A stretch of DNA of 64,000 nt from Lojkania enalia. Its lineage: Eukaryota > Ascomycota > Dothideomycetes > Pleosporales. Below the pieces are notes generated by a model. The model ran no database searches and had not been told where the DNA came from. It saw only the letters and a list, made by a program, of their open reading frames with translations. The stretch lies in NCBI GenBank assembly GCA_010094045.1, contig ML986614.1, positions 147,336 to 211,335 of the forward strand. The letters are read 5' to 3'. Position numbers and translations under genes: made by a program. Shown here piece by piece: positions 24,156 to 36,263 of this stretch (positions are counted from its first letter, which is position 1; every line of letters begins with the position of its first letter).

Positions 24156-24568
24156 TTGGAGGTTGGATTTTGACTGTAGTTGCAGTTAGTTAATGATGCT
24201 TGAAGACAGATGCTTGATAGAGATATATAGTATAGGAAATATGAACAATGGAAAAGAACAAAGACCAAGGAGAGAGCCAGCAAGGAAGGCAAACTAAAGA
24301 AGCATAGCGGCAACGACGAAGTAGCGTGTCATTGCCCCCCACAACACCAAATTTATAAATGAGGAACATAAGACAAAGGAGACAACATCTGCGCATAAGC
24401 TATTTCTACAATCAAGCCATACACCCGAGAGGATGCGGGATGTATGTACAAGGATCTGACCTCTCATCCTACTCATTACAGCAGCATCATCGCCCAAGAA
24501 ATGCAAGAAGAGGCTGGGAAAATAAAAAAAACGCACCAAAACGGGCAGGGATCGGATTCGGAATGCAG
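24156..24568. other. gap between the small acidic gene and SAP
   Basis: This interval probably holds the SAP 3' untranslated region and the leader, or a first exon, of the small acidic gene. No recognisable coding is seen. Confidence 0.4.
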
Positions 24569-27556
24569 CTATCGGTAATCCATCTCAACATCTTCAAATG
24601 AGAGTTCACCCACTTGTTCCGAGTCACTCACGGGCGCATGCCGTTCGCGATCGCCATCGCCCTCGTCCATTTCTTCGTCCTCCTCGTCCGATGAATTTGT
24701 GAAGCCACTTAGTAAAGTGCCGCTGTTGAGAGAGTAGCCACCTCCCGAGTTGTCGCTCTGCGTGAGCTCCATGCTATCAAACCCGATGGAGCTACTGCCG
24801 GAGAGGCCTGCGCTGGCTAGGGAAGAAGATCCGTCGTTGCCGAAGTTGGAGGCTCCGCTTACAGCGTTGAGGACGGCTCGGGGACCTACACTCATATCAG
24901 GACGCACGCCGCCGAGGATGGCGTTGTCGCGCTCTCGGGTCTCGGCTAGGGTTTGTTCGACGTAGTTTATCCATGACTGGCTCATGACCTTTTCGAGAAC
25001 GGACTGAGACAGAAGCTCTGCCGGGTGTCGTTCTGTGAACTTGAGCACCTCTTCTGCTATCAGAGTGAGGTGCCCCATATATCCAAGTCGCATATGTGTC
25101 TCGGCCTGCGCTTTGTCGCTTGCCTGTTGGCCTTCGATAATCCTCTCAGTTATCCTTCCTGTCTCGAACAGATCGATTGCAAGGCGGCGATTGAACCCTC
25201 GATCCATCTGCCCATTAAATACCTGCTGCACAACATCGTACACGACGTTATGAAGGAAGTTGTTCCAAGGGAATCGGAAGAAGAAGTCCTATTGTAATTA
25301 GCCAAGTGATGTGGCACTACAAAAAGATACACTTACCAAGATCGTCGGGACGACTTTGTTCTCTACAAACTTGATCTTCAAAAGATCGCCCACAACGGGG
25401 GACCCATCAATATCAACTTCGTACTGCGGCGCATATTGGCCTTCTGCTCCGCCAAAAAGGACAGATCGGGCGCTGCTGGTCTCGTCAATTGGGGTGACTT
25501 CCGATCCCTCGCTCTCGGCAACGGCTGCAGTAAACCGCGAAGAATCGGCTTTGGGCTCTTCGGCCGCAGTGGTGGCGCGTGGCTTGCCCGCAAACAAAGG
25601 CGCTGGCTTGTCGTCTGGGTGAGGGGATAGGCCTTCCGACGGCTCGAGACTCTCCTTATGTAATTGCTGCGTCAGGAGCGACGGTGGTTCTGGTTTCACA
25701 TCTAGTTTTGCGGCTTCCTTGGAACTTGCATCCTCCTGCTCGTCCATGATTGTGTCGTTGTCGACGTCGAGACCACCCATCTTTGCTGAGAGGCCAGCCG
25801 AAGTAGGCGACTCGGCATCATCAGCCGGTTTGACAGGATTGGATGTAGCAGCGAGAATTGCATCTTTGGCAGGGGATAGAGGTTCATCAACAAATTCACC
25901 ATCTCCATCGCCTGCTTTTCCTGATAGTTCGCCTTTGGTAGGGCTCTTAGGTGACCGCGTCAAGGGCTCACCAATCTGCTCTTTCTCCGACATATTTTGC
26001 GCATCTTCAGATGCCGCTTCGGACGCTGTGACCTTTTCGAAGTCATCCTCCGAGTTGTTCTGGACCTCCAGTCGTTTAAGCTCCTCTGGCGATTCGCTGG
26101 ACGGCGCCCGAGCATGATGGAAACCGTGGCTATCCACACTAGTAGAAAAATCACCGGTGTTAACATTGCTCCTCGAAGTGAGCTTCCCTTCTGTTTTTAG
26201 GCGTTCTCGTTCAGCGTCTCTTCGCTTCACTTCTGCCTCGCTACCTCGTTCGTTTAGAAGCGCCATGTTGCTGCAGTGCAATAACTCAGCCATTAGCTCG
26301 CAAGTCTTGAAGCGGTCAAAACCCAAGGGTTCAATCTTCTCTCCAAATGCAGTCTTGAGCTCCCTTTTCCTAGTAGCAGTTGAGCCGTCCTTATTTATTA
26401 CCGTGTGATTGGAGTTGTGAACAAGCCCCATAAACTGCGGAATGTGCATTGCAAATTGCCTGAGCAATGTGCCTAGGTAGATTGGATCCGAGTTCTTCGG
26501 CACGGGACCGATTTGGTTTTCCAAATCGTAGTCGGAATTGTTCTTACGAATGACTTCAATAACGATGCCAACACCGACAGTCAGCGGGTTCCCACCGCGC
26601 AACATATCCGCAATCAAGGTCTTGACACATGATTCCGAGACGAGTTCTCGAGTGAGTTCATTAGGGCCAATCACGGACTGGTCAGCTGTTGTAGCATTCG
26701 CGGAGATTGTTATAATAGCTTTCAGGAAGTCGCCTGCCGAGGTTTGCGTGGAAGAGCTCTGGTTAGGGGATAGGTAAGAAAGGAGTTGAGGCACGAGGTT
26801 CTGCGATTGCAGCCACTATAGGAGACACATTAGAGGTGGATCACGGGGCCGCGTGTGGGGACATACATCAACAATACCCTGCCCACCCTCGCTCTTTTCC
26901 AGGCTGATGATCTTCAAGAGAAGATCCATAATCATAGGACAGTCGACGTGCTGCAACATATCCGAGACGACGTTGTCAAGTGATTTGAAAAACTCCAGCA
27001 TCTCTTCCATCTTGCGGTCAAGGAGGGACTCATTTACCTTTGTAAAGTAGCCCGCCTGGACGGGGTCTAGCGGTGCGGGCTGCTTGATATAATCCCAAAA
27101 GGTGCGTAGACTATCCTGATTCTCGAGTAGAGCTTCCGAAATGGACCACACCTCGGACGATAGGATCTCGCAGGCAACGTAGGCGTACTTCATGCGCTGC
27201 TTGTCCTCCTTGCTCTCCTCACCGTCCCCAGCGTCTGACTTGGTTATGGAGGCGGACCGCGCCTTGCCCGTCACCTTGCCGAAGAAACCTTCTCGAGACG
27301 CTGCTCTTGCCTTGTCACCTGCTTCTCCGCCCGCATCCTCGTCTGGGGTAGCGGTCGGCTTGGGGGCAATGACGTATCGCAGGAGGCGCTCAAGGACATT
27401 TTCATCGCGGAGATACTCGATCAGCTTCGAGTTTTGCTGCTTGAGCTCCTGTATGAGGTCCGACTCATCCAGTAGCTCCTCAACCGTGACGTCGGGCTTG
27501 TCGAGGATGCTGTCCAGCGAGGACAGCTGGGCGTAGCCCCCAAAACGCCAAAACAT
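24569..27556 (-). CDS. SIT4 phosphatase-associated protein (SAP family)
   Basis: This is a regulatory subunit of the PP2A-like phosphatase Sit4/PP6, a family that controls cell-cycle entry and TOR-linked nutrient signalling. Three exons, 26867-27556, 25337-26815 and 24569-25288, with introns of 51 and 48 nt, give 962 residues. The N-terminus MFWRFGGYAQLSSLDSILDK is the family signature and fixes the start. The SAP helical-repeat domain covers roughly residues 1-410. A long acidic and serine-rich disordered insert follows. The family motif DFFFRFPWNNFLHNVVYDV comes back only at the start of exon 3 after splicing, which confirms the second intron. The C-terminus is an acidic tail (a D-E-E-D-E-E cluster), as in yeast and animal SAPs. 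It is divergently arranged with VPS60, with about 0.9 kb between starts. Confidence 0.95.
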
Positions 27557-28442
27557 GGTTGGGATTGCGGCTTCTTCAAGTCCCGGGGCGGAGTCGAGGA
27601 AGGACAGGGAAGGGAGTACTCGAGAGTGGCCGCCGAGTCGCCGAGGTCATGCGCAACGTAAGGCTCTGCAGGTATGCGGCTCATCAGGTGAGGGTGTCGT
27701 TCACGTAGAGACCTTAATTGGAGCGTCTAGTGTCAGTAGAGAAGCACGGGGCGAACTGGTTAGAGGGGGGCGCAAAGGAGTGGGTGGGGGGTTGCGGAAT
27801 GTAGGTATGACGAAGCAAGGCGGGCTGGTACCTGAGGGAAAAAGCACATAGGTGCTATAGGTAGAGCGAAGGACTGCGCAGAATAAGAATTCAGATGACA
27901 AAGGAACACGAGATGTATTTGTGTCGTTGCGAGGAGAGTGTGCAAAGGAATAGTGGGGAATATCAAGAGCGGCGGTGACAGCACAGAGCACTGGACCTGG
28001 ACCTGGACACAAACACACGCACACACAGATACACCTGGGCAGACACTGAGCCTGGGCACACACGCACTCGACTGCTGAGGCTTGCTGATCTCCATCCGCA
28101 ACGGGTAGACTGAGCACTGCAGGCGTCACGCGATAGGTCCTTACACCTTCATGTGTACCTCTAGCAACGCAATTATTTATTTGCACCTTCGTCACCTATT
28201 CGATTATTCCAAGGTTCCAAGGTTGGACCGTGGAGCGCTGGCGGCACGTGACCGGCCCTAATGACAACGATACCGCGGGTGCCCAAGCTTAAGCCGACTT
28301 TCCTGGGCAGGGTTCGGGTATGCTTCATACACCATCCACCCCAACCACTTCTTGCTTCGATAAACAATTCTCAGCCCTCCTTCGGCCCGCTCATCGAAGC
28401 CCTTCCTTCATTTCTTTTAGCAACGCAGCCCGCCATCTCGCC
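27557..28442. promoter_or_regulatory. divergent promoter region of SAP and VPS60
   Basis: An 886-bp interval separates the two divergent start codons. It contains a CA-rich run (about 28008-28030) next to a doubled GGACCTG near 27990. No well-supported binding site could be named. Confidence 0.5.
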
Positions 28443-29134
28443 ATGAACCGTCTGTTCGGCGCGAAGAGCACGGCGCCCAAGCCCACGCTCAACAGCGCCA
28501 TCTCTAACGTCCGCAGCCCGCTGTCCTCTCCCCCGCCACAACTACTAACCGTGTCTAGGTCGACACCCGGATCGAGAGCATAGACGTCAAACTTGCTAAG
28601 CTCAATGCGGAACTCAGCACCTATCAGCAGCGCCTTGCGAAGATGCGGGACGGCCCCGGTAAGACGGCCATCAAACAAAAGGCTCTCAAGGTCCTCCAGC
28701 AGCGCAAGATGTACGAGTCGCAACGGGACCAGCTCCAGCAGCAGTCATGGAACATGGAGCAGGCGGGCATGATGCAGGACAACCTGAAGAACACCATGAC
28801 CACGGTCGACGCCATGAAGACGACCACCAAGGAGCTGCGGAAGCAGTACGGCAAGGTGAACATCGACAAGATCGAGAAGCTCCAAGACGAGATGGCGGAC
28901 CTAATGGACATGGGAAATGACATCCAGGACGCTATTAGCCGCAGCTATGATGTCCCCGAAGAGGTCGACGAGGCCGAGCTTGACGCAGAGCTTGAGGCGC
29001 TTGGAGAGGAAGTCGAGCTCGAAGGCATCGGCGAATCAACTGGCATGCCTAGCTTCATGGTCGACGAGACAGCACCCCCACAGTTCATCGACGAACCACC
29101 GGAGACAAACAAGATGAAGGAGGCTGCGGGATGA
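28443..29134 (+). CDS. VPS60: Vps60/CHMP5-type ESCRT-III subunit
   Basis: This SNF7-family subunit assembles on endosomal membranes and works with Vta1-Vps4 in ESCRT-III turnover. Exon 1 is 28443-28508 (22 codons) and exon 2 is 28559-29134, giving 213 residues. The N-terminus MNRLFGAKS with a Pro-rich linker, then basic helices (KMRDGPGKTAIKQKALKVLQ), then a MYESQRDQLQQQSWNMEQ segment are typical of Vps60 rather than Snf7 or Vps20. The C-terminal third is acidic (EEVDEAELDAELEALGEEVE), resembling the tail that binds Vta1. The 50-nt intron is required because the unspliced frame runs into a stop. Its donor is the weak GTCCGC, though a CTAAC branch point and TAG acceptor are present. Confidence 0.93.
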
Positions 29135-29952
29135 ATACGATACGTTATTTTCTAGGCGCCGCGCCGACAACGGCCACGGGACAGTCAGCTGCATCATGCC
29201 CTGCACGTTTCTATGGGTAGACGTAAGCAGTTGAGGTGCCGAGCTTCGCGCACACACCCATCACCCCCATCCTTCGGGTGCTAGCGAGAGAGTAGGCAGT
29301 TGCCCGAGACTTTTAGTGCGTGTTAGTGAGAGGAGTGGAGTGGGATGGGCGGGGTGGCAAATGCAAGACTTGGACGGAGCGGAATCTTGGCGAGAATTCG
29401 ATTGGTCCGGATGAAACGCCAAGCCCCTAGCCCAGCCCGATCGGAAACGGCAAAAACGGGAACCTTGGAACCTTGCGCCTCCCAAAGCAGAGTCACATGG
29501 CGTTCACAATTTACATCTGATCTTGATAGCCGACCTCACATTTTTTGTTGTCCTTCCATAATATTGTTCATTTTATGACTTAAGTGAAACTGAATCATTA
29601 GTGGGACCAAGAAAGGAACTGCACTCGAATGTATTTTTCACCCTCCACCAGCATTGCCAAGTATCTCGATCCCTTGGTATTCATCGCCAAGATGGACCCG
29701 CAGTCTTGTCTTCCTTTGCCGGGAAGTCACATCACCCAGCGGAAACGCTTCCTTTGCGATAAGCACGCGACCGCCAAAGTATATAAGCGTTATGTGCCCC
29801 GCCTCTTACCCTTCGTCAACTCCTCTCTAACAATTCACTCACTTATGCCTCATTGGCATTATTCCCTTGCACTAGTTGAACCTTATCATCCTCCTTAGTA
29901 GCCTCCCAGTTGAACAATCAATCGTTGTGACTACTCCTGTCATCACGACGAC
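29135..29952. promoter_or_regulatory. ENA promoter region: three GCCAAG hexamers and a TATA box
   Basis: GCCAAG, the core of the PacC/Rim101 site, occurs at 29418-29423, 29656-29661 and 29686-29691. A TATA-like stretch (GTATATAAG) starts near 29779, about 170 bp before the ENA start codon. ENA-type Na+-ATPases are induced by alkaline pH in fungi, so PacC control is a reasonable inference. The hexamer is short and chance matches are possible. Confidence 0.45.
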
Positions 29953-32900
29953 ATGGGTACCACGAAGAAGTCTGCCACTTCACAAAGCTATGAGAAACAC
30001 CCGTACCAGTTATCGACGGACGAACTGACTTCTCACTTGGGCGTCAATGTCGAACAAGGTCTATCTCGACAACAGGTCAGTGATTTGAGGTCAAAGTGTG
30101 GAGAGAACAAGCTTGAAGGCGAAGGCGGCGTGAAATGGTACGCCGTCTTGTTCAAGCAAATCAGCAATGCTATGATCTTGGTAAAGAGTTTTCAATCACT
30201 CGAGTGGACTAGCATGCTGACTTGTATTTAGGTTCTGATCCTTGCTTTAGCACTATCTTACGGTGTTTCCGACTACATTGAAGGTGGAGTGATTACCGCG
30301 GTAGTGATAGGCAATGTTATCATCGGCTTTGTGCAAGAATTCCAGGCGGAGAAGAAAATGGACTCCCTTCGTGCTCTATCCTCGCCAACAGCTACCGTCC
30401 TTCGAAATGGAAATCTTGAGTCCATTCCATCCATCGAGGTTGTTCCAGGAGATATTATTGTCATCAAGACAGGAGACACGGTCCCTGCAGATATTCGCAT
30501 TTTTGAATCAATGAATCTCGAGTGCGACGAGAAAATTCTTACCGGAGAAGGTCGGCAATGTGCCTCAAATGACTTGAAACAATTTACTGACGCTAGCATA
30601 GCCGTGCCCGTTGCGAAATCCCCCGACGCTGATTTCTCAGGGAAATCCGAACTTGAAATTGGTGTTGGTGACCGTATCAACATGGCATATTCTTCCTCAA
30701 CTGTGACCAAAGGTAGAGGCCGCGGCATCTGCGTTTTCACTGGCATGCACACTGAGATCGGCAAAATTGCTAGGTCCATGCAAGGCAAAACAAGGAAGCC
30801 GAATCGTTCCATGTCTCGTAAGAAGCATGGTAAATTGCAGCCTGCAAAGGGTGCTGCTCTTCGTACATGGGACGCCATTGGCAAATTTCTCGGTCTTACA
30901 GAAGGCACACCCCTCCAGATCAAGCTATCCAAATTGGCATATACGCTTTTTGGATGTGCAATTCTTCTTGCAATCATTGTTTTTGCCGTCCACAAATTCG
31001 ACGTCACAAGCGAAGTTGCTATCTATGCGATCTCGACTGGTATGAATCTCCCGCGCTCTTTTACATCAATCTACTGACTATTTCAGGTATCGCGATCATC
31101 CCTGAATCCCTCATCGCCGTCCTCACGATCACATTCGTCACCGGAATGACACAAATGCGCAAACGCCGCGTTCTCACCCGCAAGCTGAGCGCCCTTGAAG
31201 CACTTGGCGGAATCACAAATATCTGCTCTGACAAGACAGGAACCCTAACACAAGGATTGATGACTGTTCGGAAGGCTTGGGTGCCTGGTGTGGGTATCTA
31301 CACTGTTAGCAACTCGGAAGATCCATCAAACCCCAAACAAGGCCAAATTAGTGTTGGCCCTGCTAAATCTAGAGAACAAATGGAATCGGAGAAGATAGCG
31401 AGACAAGAACACTTCGACAAACAGCGTAGTGCAGCAGCGCTCAAATTTGATTTACCGCCCAAACCGTCTGAGAAGAGTACTACAAAGACCGAGACTTATG
31501 ACGAAAAGTTCGCTGACGCAGAGACAATGGAGTACGATGAAATGGTCCCAGAGTTAGAGAGCATGCTCAGAACTGCCGCTCTTTGCAACCTCGCAACTGT
31601 CAGACTAAATGAGCAGGAGGGCAAATGGCAGACTACTGGCGACCCGACCGAGATTGCTCTACAGGTCTTTGCATATCGGTTTGACAAGGGAAAACGGATC
31701 CTGGAGAAGGACGACGGCTGGACTCAAATTTCTGAGTACCCTTTCGACAGCACCGTTAAGCGCATGTCCGTTATCTACCGTTCACCTGAGAATGGAAACA
31801 TCATAGTCTTCGTTAAGGGTGCCGTCGAGAGAATTATCGACCTCTGCGACGATGTTGGTATTGGCTCCGAACGAAAGCAAATGACTGATGCTGCCAAGGG
31901 CCTTATCTACGAGCAGATGACTATGCTCGCTGAACAAGGTCTCAGGGTCCTCGCTCTTGCTTCCAAAACCTGGCCTGGCGATTTTTGTGAAGGAGACAAT
32001 ATTCCTCGAGACCACGTAGAGTGTAATTTGACACTTCTAGGTCTCGTTGGGTTATATGATCCGCCTCGACTTGAAACAAAGGACGCCGTTCGAGGTGAGC
32101 CCAGATCGACCCCCCAACCAAACCACTTACTAATAGATACTTCATAGAATGCACAAATGCCGGTATCAAGGTTCACATGCTTACCGGCGATCACCCTGGA
32201 ACTGCTACGGCAATAGGAAAGGAAGTCGGCATCATCCCGCGCGACTTCAGTACCCTCTCGAAAGATGTCGCAGACTCCCTCGTTAAGACAGCAGCTCAAT
32301 TCGACGCCATGACAGATGCAGAAATTGATGCTATGCCTGAACTCCCACTTGTCATCGCACGCTGTGCACCGCACACAAAGACCCGCATGATTGAGGCGCT
32401 CCACCGACGCAAGGCCTACGCAGCTATGACTGGTGATGGTGTGAATGATGGACCATCCCTACAAGCAGCAGACGTCGGCATTGCCATGGGAATGGCAGGC
32501 TCAGATGTTGCAAAGGGTGCAAGTGATATTGTGCTTACAGACGACAACTTTGCCTCAATTGTGAACGCTATCGAGGAAGGCCGCCGCATGTTTGACAATA
32601 TTCAGAAATTCGTTCTCCATGTAAGCAAACACAATCACCACTCTGCAACCTTCCGTACCCTTCCGCTGTATATCTTGGCGAGCCAAATACTAACAAACAT
32701 TCAGCTATTAACATCCAACGTCGGCGAAGTCGTTCTTCTCATCTTCGGCCTCGGTTTCCGCGATAATAACAACCTTTCTGTATTTCCCCTCTCCCCTCTC
32801 CAGATTCTGTGGATCAATATGTTAACCTCCGGACCCCCAGCGTTTGGTCTTGGCCTTGAAAAGGCCGTCTACAACATCATGGACCGGCCGCCACACGACA

Positions 32901-33547
32901 CAAAACGTGGCGTCTTTAGTCTCCAAATTATCACCGATATGATCGTATATGGTTTGATCATGGGCACTCTAACCCTTCTCACCTTTGTTATCATAGTATA
33001 TGGTGTTGGGAATGGCGACCTGGGCCACGAATGCAACCAAACATATTCGGAGTCATGCGACCTCGTCTTTCGTGCCCGAGCCGCCGTCTTCGCACTACTG
33101 ACATGGACAATTCTCATTAGTGCCTGGGAGATCAAGTCCATTCGCCGCAGCATGTTCCGCCTAGACCCGCACTCCAAGAGTCGCTTCCCGTTCTTCCACG
33201 ACGTCTACGCTAACAAATTTCTATTCTACGCCGTTGCCATTGGCGCCGTTATTGTCTTCCCATGCGTTTATATACCTGGTTTCAACGACAAAGTCTTCAA
33301 GCAAAAACCTATTACCTGGGAATGGGCTCTGTCTGTGGGGGGCTTGATCGTATTTGTTATGGGGATGGAGACCTGGAAGTTGTGTAAGAGGAACTTTGGC
33401 TGGTTCGCTAAAGATGAGGAGGAGCCGAATAAGGGTGGTAGGGGTGATTTGAGTTTGAGGCAGGGATTCTTTAGTTTTGCGAGAACGCTAAGCAGGACAA
33501 CTAGTTTTGCAAAGACTAGTACTAGGGGATCAAGGAACGAGGCCTAA
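29953..33547 (+). CDS. ENA1: ENA-type P-type Na+/K+-exporting ATPase (IID)
   Basis: This plasma-membrane P-type ATPase exports Na+ (and K+) under salt or alkaline stress. Five exons (29953-30180, 30232-31039, 31087-32094, 32148-32620, 32705-33547) with introns of 51, 47, 53 and 84 nt give 1119 residues. Landmarks in order are the cation-ATPase N-domain, the M1-M2 hydrophobic pair (LALALSYGVSDYIEGG), the A-domain, the phosphorylation motif CSDKTGTLTQ with Asp394, the nucleotide-binding domain, the hinge motif MTGDGVNDGPSLQAADVGIA, and a C-terminal block of membrane helices ending in a basic tail. The A-domain loop reads TGEG rather than the near-universal TGES, and the usual P-V-x-K continuation is missing. 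The catalytic Glu182 is kept. All else looks intact. Confidence 0.93.
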
Positions 33548-34022
33548 GGAAGTATTGGGAGATGAAGAGAACGGATAGCTTTTGGTTCAGGTCTGGCAAA
33601 CCTTGGGCAGGACGACTAGCAAATAGAAGCCGAAAAAATGGGTATCGCTTATGGCGTGGTCCAGCGATAGGTGTCATGGCTTACGGTTGAAGTGGAGGCG
33701 TGGGCATGGGCTTGAGCAAAGAGAAGAGACTGCATTGACTTTGGAGAAGGCTAAAGGGATCAGTAATATATAGGATGTTATACTCCACAGCTGCCCCTAG
33801 TACAGACATGAAATGTGGCACTAAGTGCAACATAGCTGTCTGTTACTCATAGCTTAGAATCTGTTCTAGGCAATTTCAAGATGTCCTAGAAAATAATTCA
33901 AAATAGGCGGCAGTTTACCATTGTCCAGGAGCATCATCAGTAGTAAAAAATCCTTAGGAGCTTTCCAGACTCTACATTCTGATCCTCAACTTCATCTCTT
34001 TCCACAACCTATCCACCCTCTA
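33548..34022. other. convergent 3' region
   Basis: This 475-bp stretch separates the ENA gene from the membrane-protein gene transcribed towards it. It contains only 3' flanking sequence as far as I can see. Confidence 0.6.
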
Positions 34023-35700
34023 TTACTCTCCACTCTGTCCCCCTTTCCAAATCTCAGTCCCTTCATTATACACCCACCCCAACAATGGCGGCACCCAAAT
34101 CGTAACCGCAACAATCTGCCCAAAACTCCAATGCATCTGATTCATCATATTCAGGCTCGTCCCGATAGACAACAGGCTTAACTGCATGCAAATGCCCACC
34201 AAGAAGCATAATGCAGTCAACCAGTATATTGCCTCACCTCCAAAATAAGACCAGTATACGGTTGGGCGTCCATGCTGCGTTCCTTTCTCATACGTGGGGC
34301 CGCTCTCAACTGTGCTGTACATAGCTCTCCGCCCATGCCACCAGTGAATAACCTTCCCCAGCAGCACGGCGAACAAGCATGCCGTAGAGAAGGACCATAT
34401 TATCGGCGTCAGGATGCGCAATTTATGACTTTCATCCACGATGGCACCTTTCCCCAGCTCAAAGTTCTCGGGGCATACGGCGAGAGCAGAATATCCGCCG
34501 CATGCGTCGATGGCGGAGAGCTTGTACATGAACTGTTCGTATGCCCTGTATTTTCTCTCCTCATTCTTGATATCACCATTGATGGGTATCATCTGTGCAT
34601 ATAGAATCCAATACACAATTGTGGAGAGTATCCAGGTGGCGAGGGTGAGGAGTGTGACGTCTGGGCTCGCACGGCGGCAGCGGTAGAGCAGGACGTAGGC
34701 AAATACGATGGGAAGAATGCCATTGCTGGCGAGTGGGGTGAGCATGAATGTTAGGAGCATGTTTGTAGTCAATATATTCGTGCTAAGCGACGCGATCTGG
34801 AGCGTGGAGCTGAAGTAGCATTGCGCTTTATGGAAATCGACTAGGAAATTTTCGAAGTTGCGGAGGTGTGAATTCTTCGGATTTATGAGAAGAGATCCTT
34901 CGTCTTGGTGCGACGTCGTGGATGATTCGTCGGTCGGTTGAGCAGTGGAGTAGAGGTATCGATGCTTGCGACGCTTTGGGCGAGCGTGAATATCGAATGC
35001 GAAGAGCCCAAAACACAGCAAGGCAACTAGAATGCATTGCATGATGTACGATGAAAATACCTGCAAAGTGATCAATAATATCCATTTCGAGCACATTAGG
35101 CCTACTGACACCGATCCCCACGATATCCGCATCCGCAAAAGGTAGGCTTTTATAATCCCCAGTACAAAGCGATTCCAAACATCCATTTACCCCTTCAAGG
35201 TTCGGTGATGTATTATTCGTCAGCAAGTTTACAGCCGAACACTTCGCCTGACACTCTGCCCTATCCCTTGCATTTCGACATGTAAAAGTCAAGCACTCAG
35301 TCACAGCGAGGGTAATTCCCTTTAGATCATCGCTTGACGTATTATTCGGTATAAAAGGCCCGATGGTATCCTTAATCCCTGAGGTCAAAACATCCTGGGA
35401 GTAGTACCCAGCAACAGCGGGTAAATTTACGCATGTCAAGTATCGTCGAATTGGCGCCACACCGTTGCCCATGTACGGGTTCTCTTGCTGCTCGGAACTG
35501 TATAATAGAGCCCTATTTTGGCAAGAGAGGATACAATTACCGCCTGTACAGCCTCCGAGGAATGGAGGGTCTTTGGTGTTGAAGTTCTCTTGGCATATCG
35601 GGGCGCCTTGCTGACTGTTGTAGCAGCAGCGAAGGTTGGACGTTGTATTGCCAACGTTGTCGCAATATAGGAGATCGTCCACAGTAGTTCGTTGAGACAT
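34023..35700 (-). CDS. cysteine-rich ectodomain, multi-spanning membrane protein
   Basis: I do not recognise a named family. Exons 35110-35700 and 34023-35060, with a 49-nt intron (weak donor GTCAGT, CAG acceptor), give about 542 residues. An upstream in-frame ATG at 35724 would add eight. The N-terminal 190 residues hold about 15 cysteines with several N-x-S/T sites (for example CDNVGNTTSNLRCCYN and CTFTCRNARDR-like clusters), which suggests an extracellular disulphide-rich domain. A first hydrophobic segment (IMQCILVALLCFGLFAFD) follows. Further helices come near FMLTPLASNGILPIVFAYVLL, LLTLATWILSTIVYWILYA, TPIIWSFSTACLFAVLLG, YWLTALCFLVGICMQL and FGQIVAVTIWVPPLLG. The topology resembles a small fungal receptor or sensor, but that is inference. 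It is divergent from dynactin p27. Confidence 0.75.
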
Positions 35701-36263
35701 GGCAACAAATTTTTCAATTTTCACACAGCATGACTAGCTTGGATTATATATATTATTGAAAGGGATGTGGGTTTCATGGTGAGCTGCTGATCAGGCGAAC
35801 CATCGCTACGTCATTTTGCGAGGTTGGGTGGAGGCCTGAAGTTCGTGATACTTGAGTTTGGGAGCCAAGAAATTGTATTTAATGGTTTGCTGGACATTGT
35901 TACTCGGTGGCGTCGCTGCTGAATGATCGTCTGGACGGAAGCAGTGAGCTGACCGATCTGTCGTAGTGATGCTCTACGCATCGGGCTAGTGGACATTGGG
36001 TGTCAGCGCCTGAAATTCGGCGGTAGAGAGACAAGATAAAAAGAAAGCCATATTATTGATACCCTGTCAGTCCTCTCTACTTGTACGACAGGCTATAAGA
36101 GTAAGCCGGTGGAGGCGGAGAATGAAGGCATAGGTCACGTGAATGTGTTCCGGCCTCGGACTTGGCGATCTCTGGCGGCCTACTTCCCAAACATCCATTT
36201 CGTACAACAGTACTGAAAAATCGAAGCTCCAGCTCGGACTACAAACGAGTATTTAACCATATC
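35701..36263. promoter_or_regulatory. divergent intergenic region, membrane protein and dynactin p27
   Basis: This 563-bp interval separates the two divergent genes. A CACGTG-like box is present near 36138 (GGTCACGTGAATG). I see no other supportable site. Confidence 0.4.

Noticed and set aside
23707..24189. 160-codon plus-strand frame
   Set aside because: It is opposite the acidic minus-strand frame. Its Ser/Thr/Pro-rich composition is what the complement of Glu/Ala/Lys-rich coding gives.
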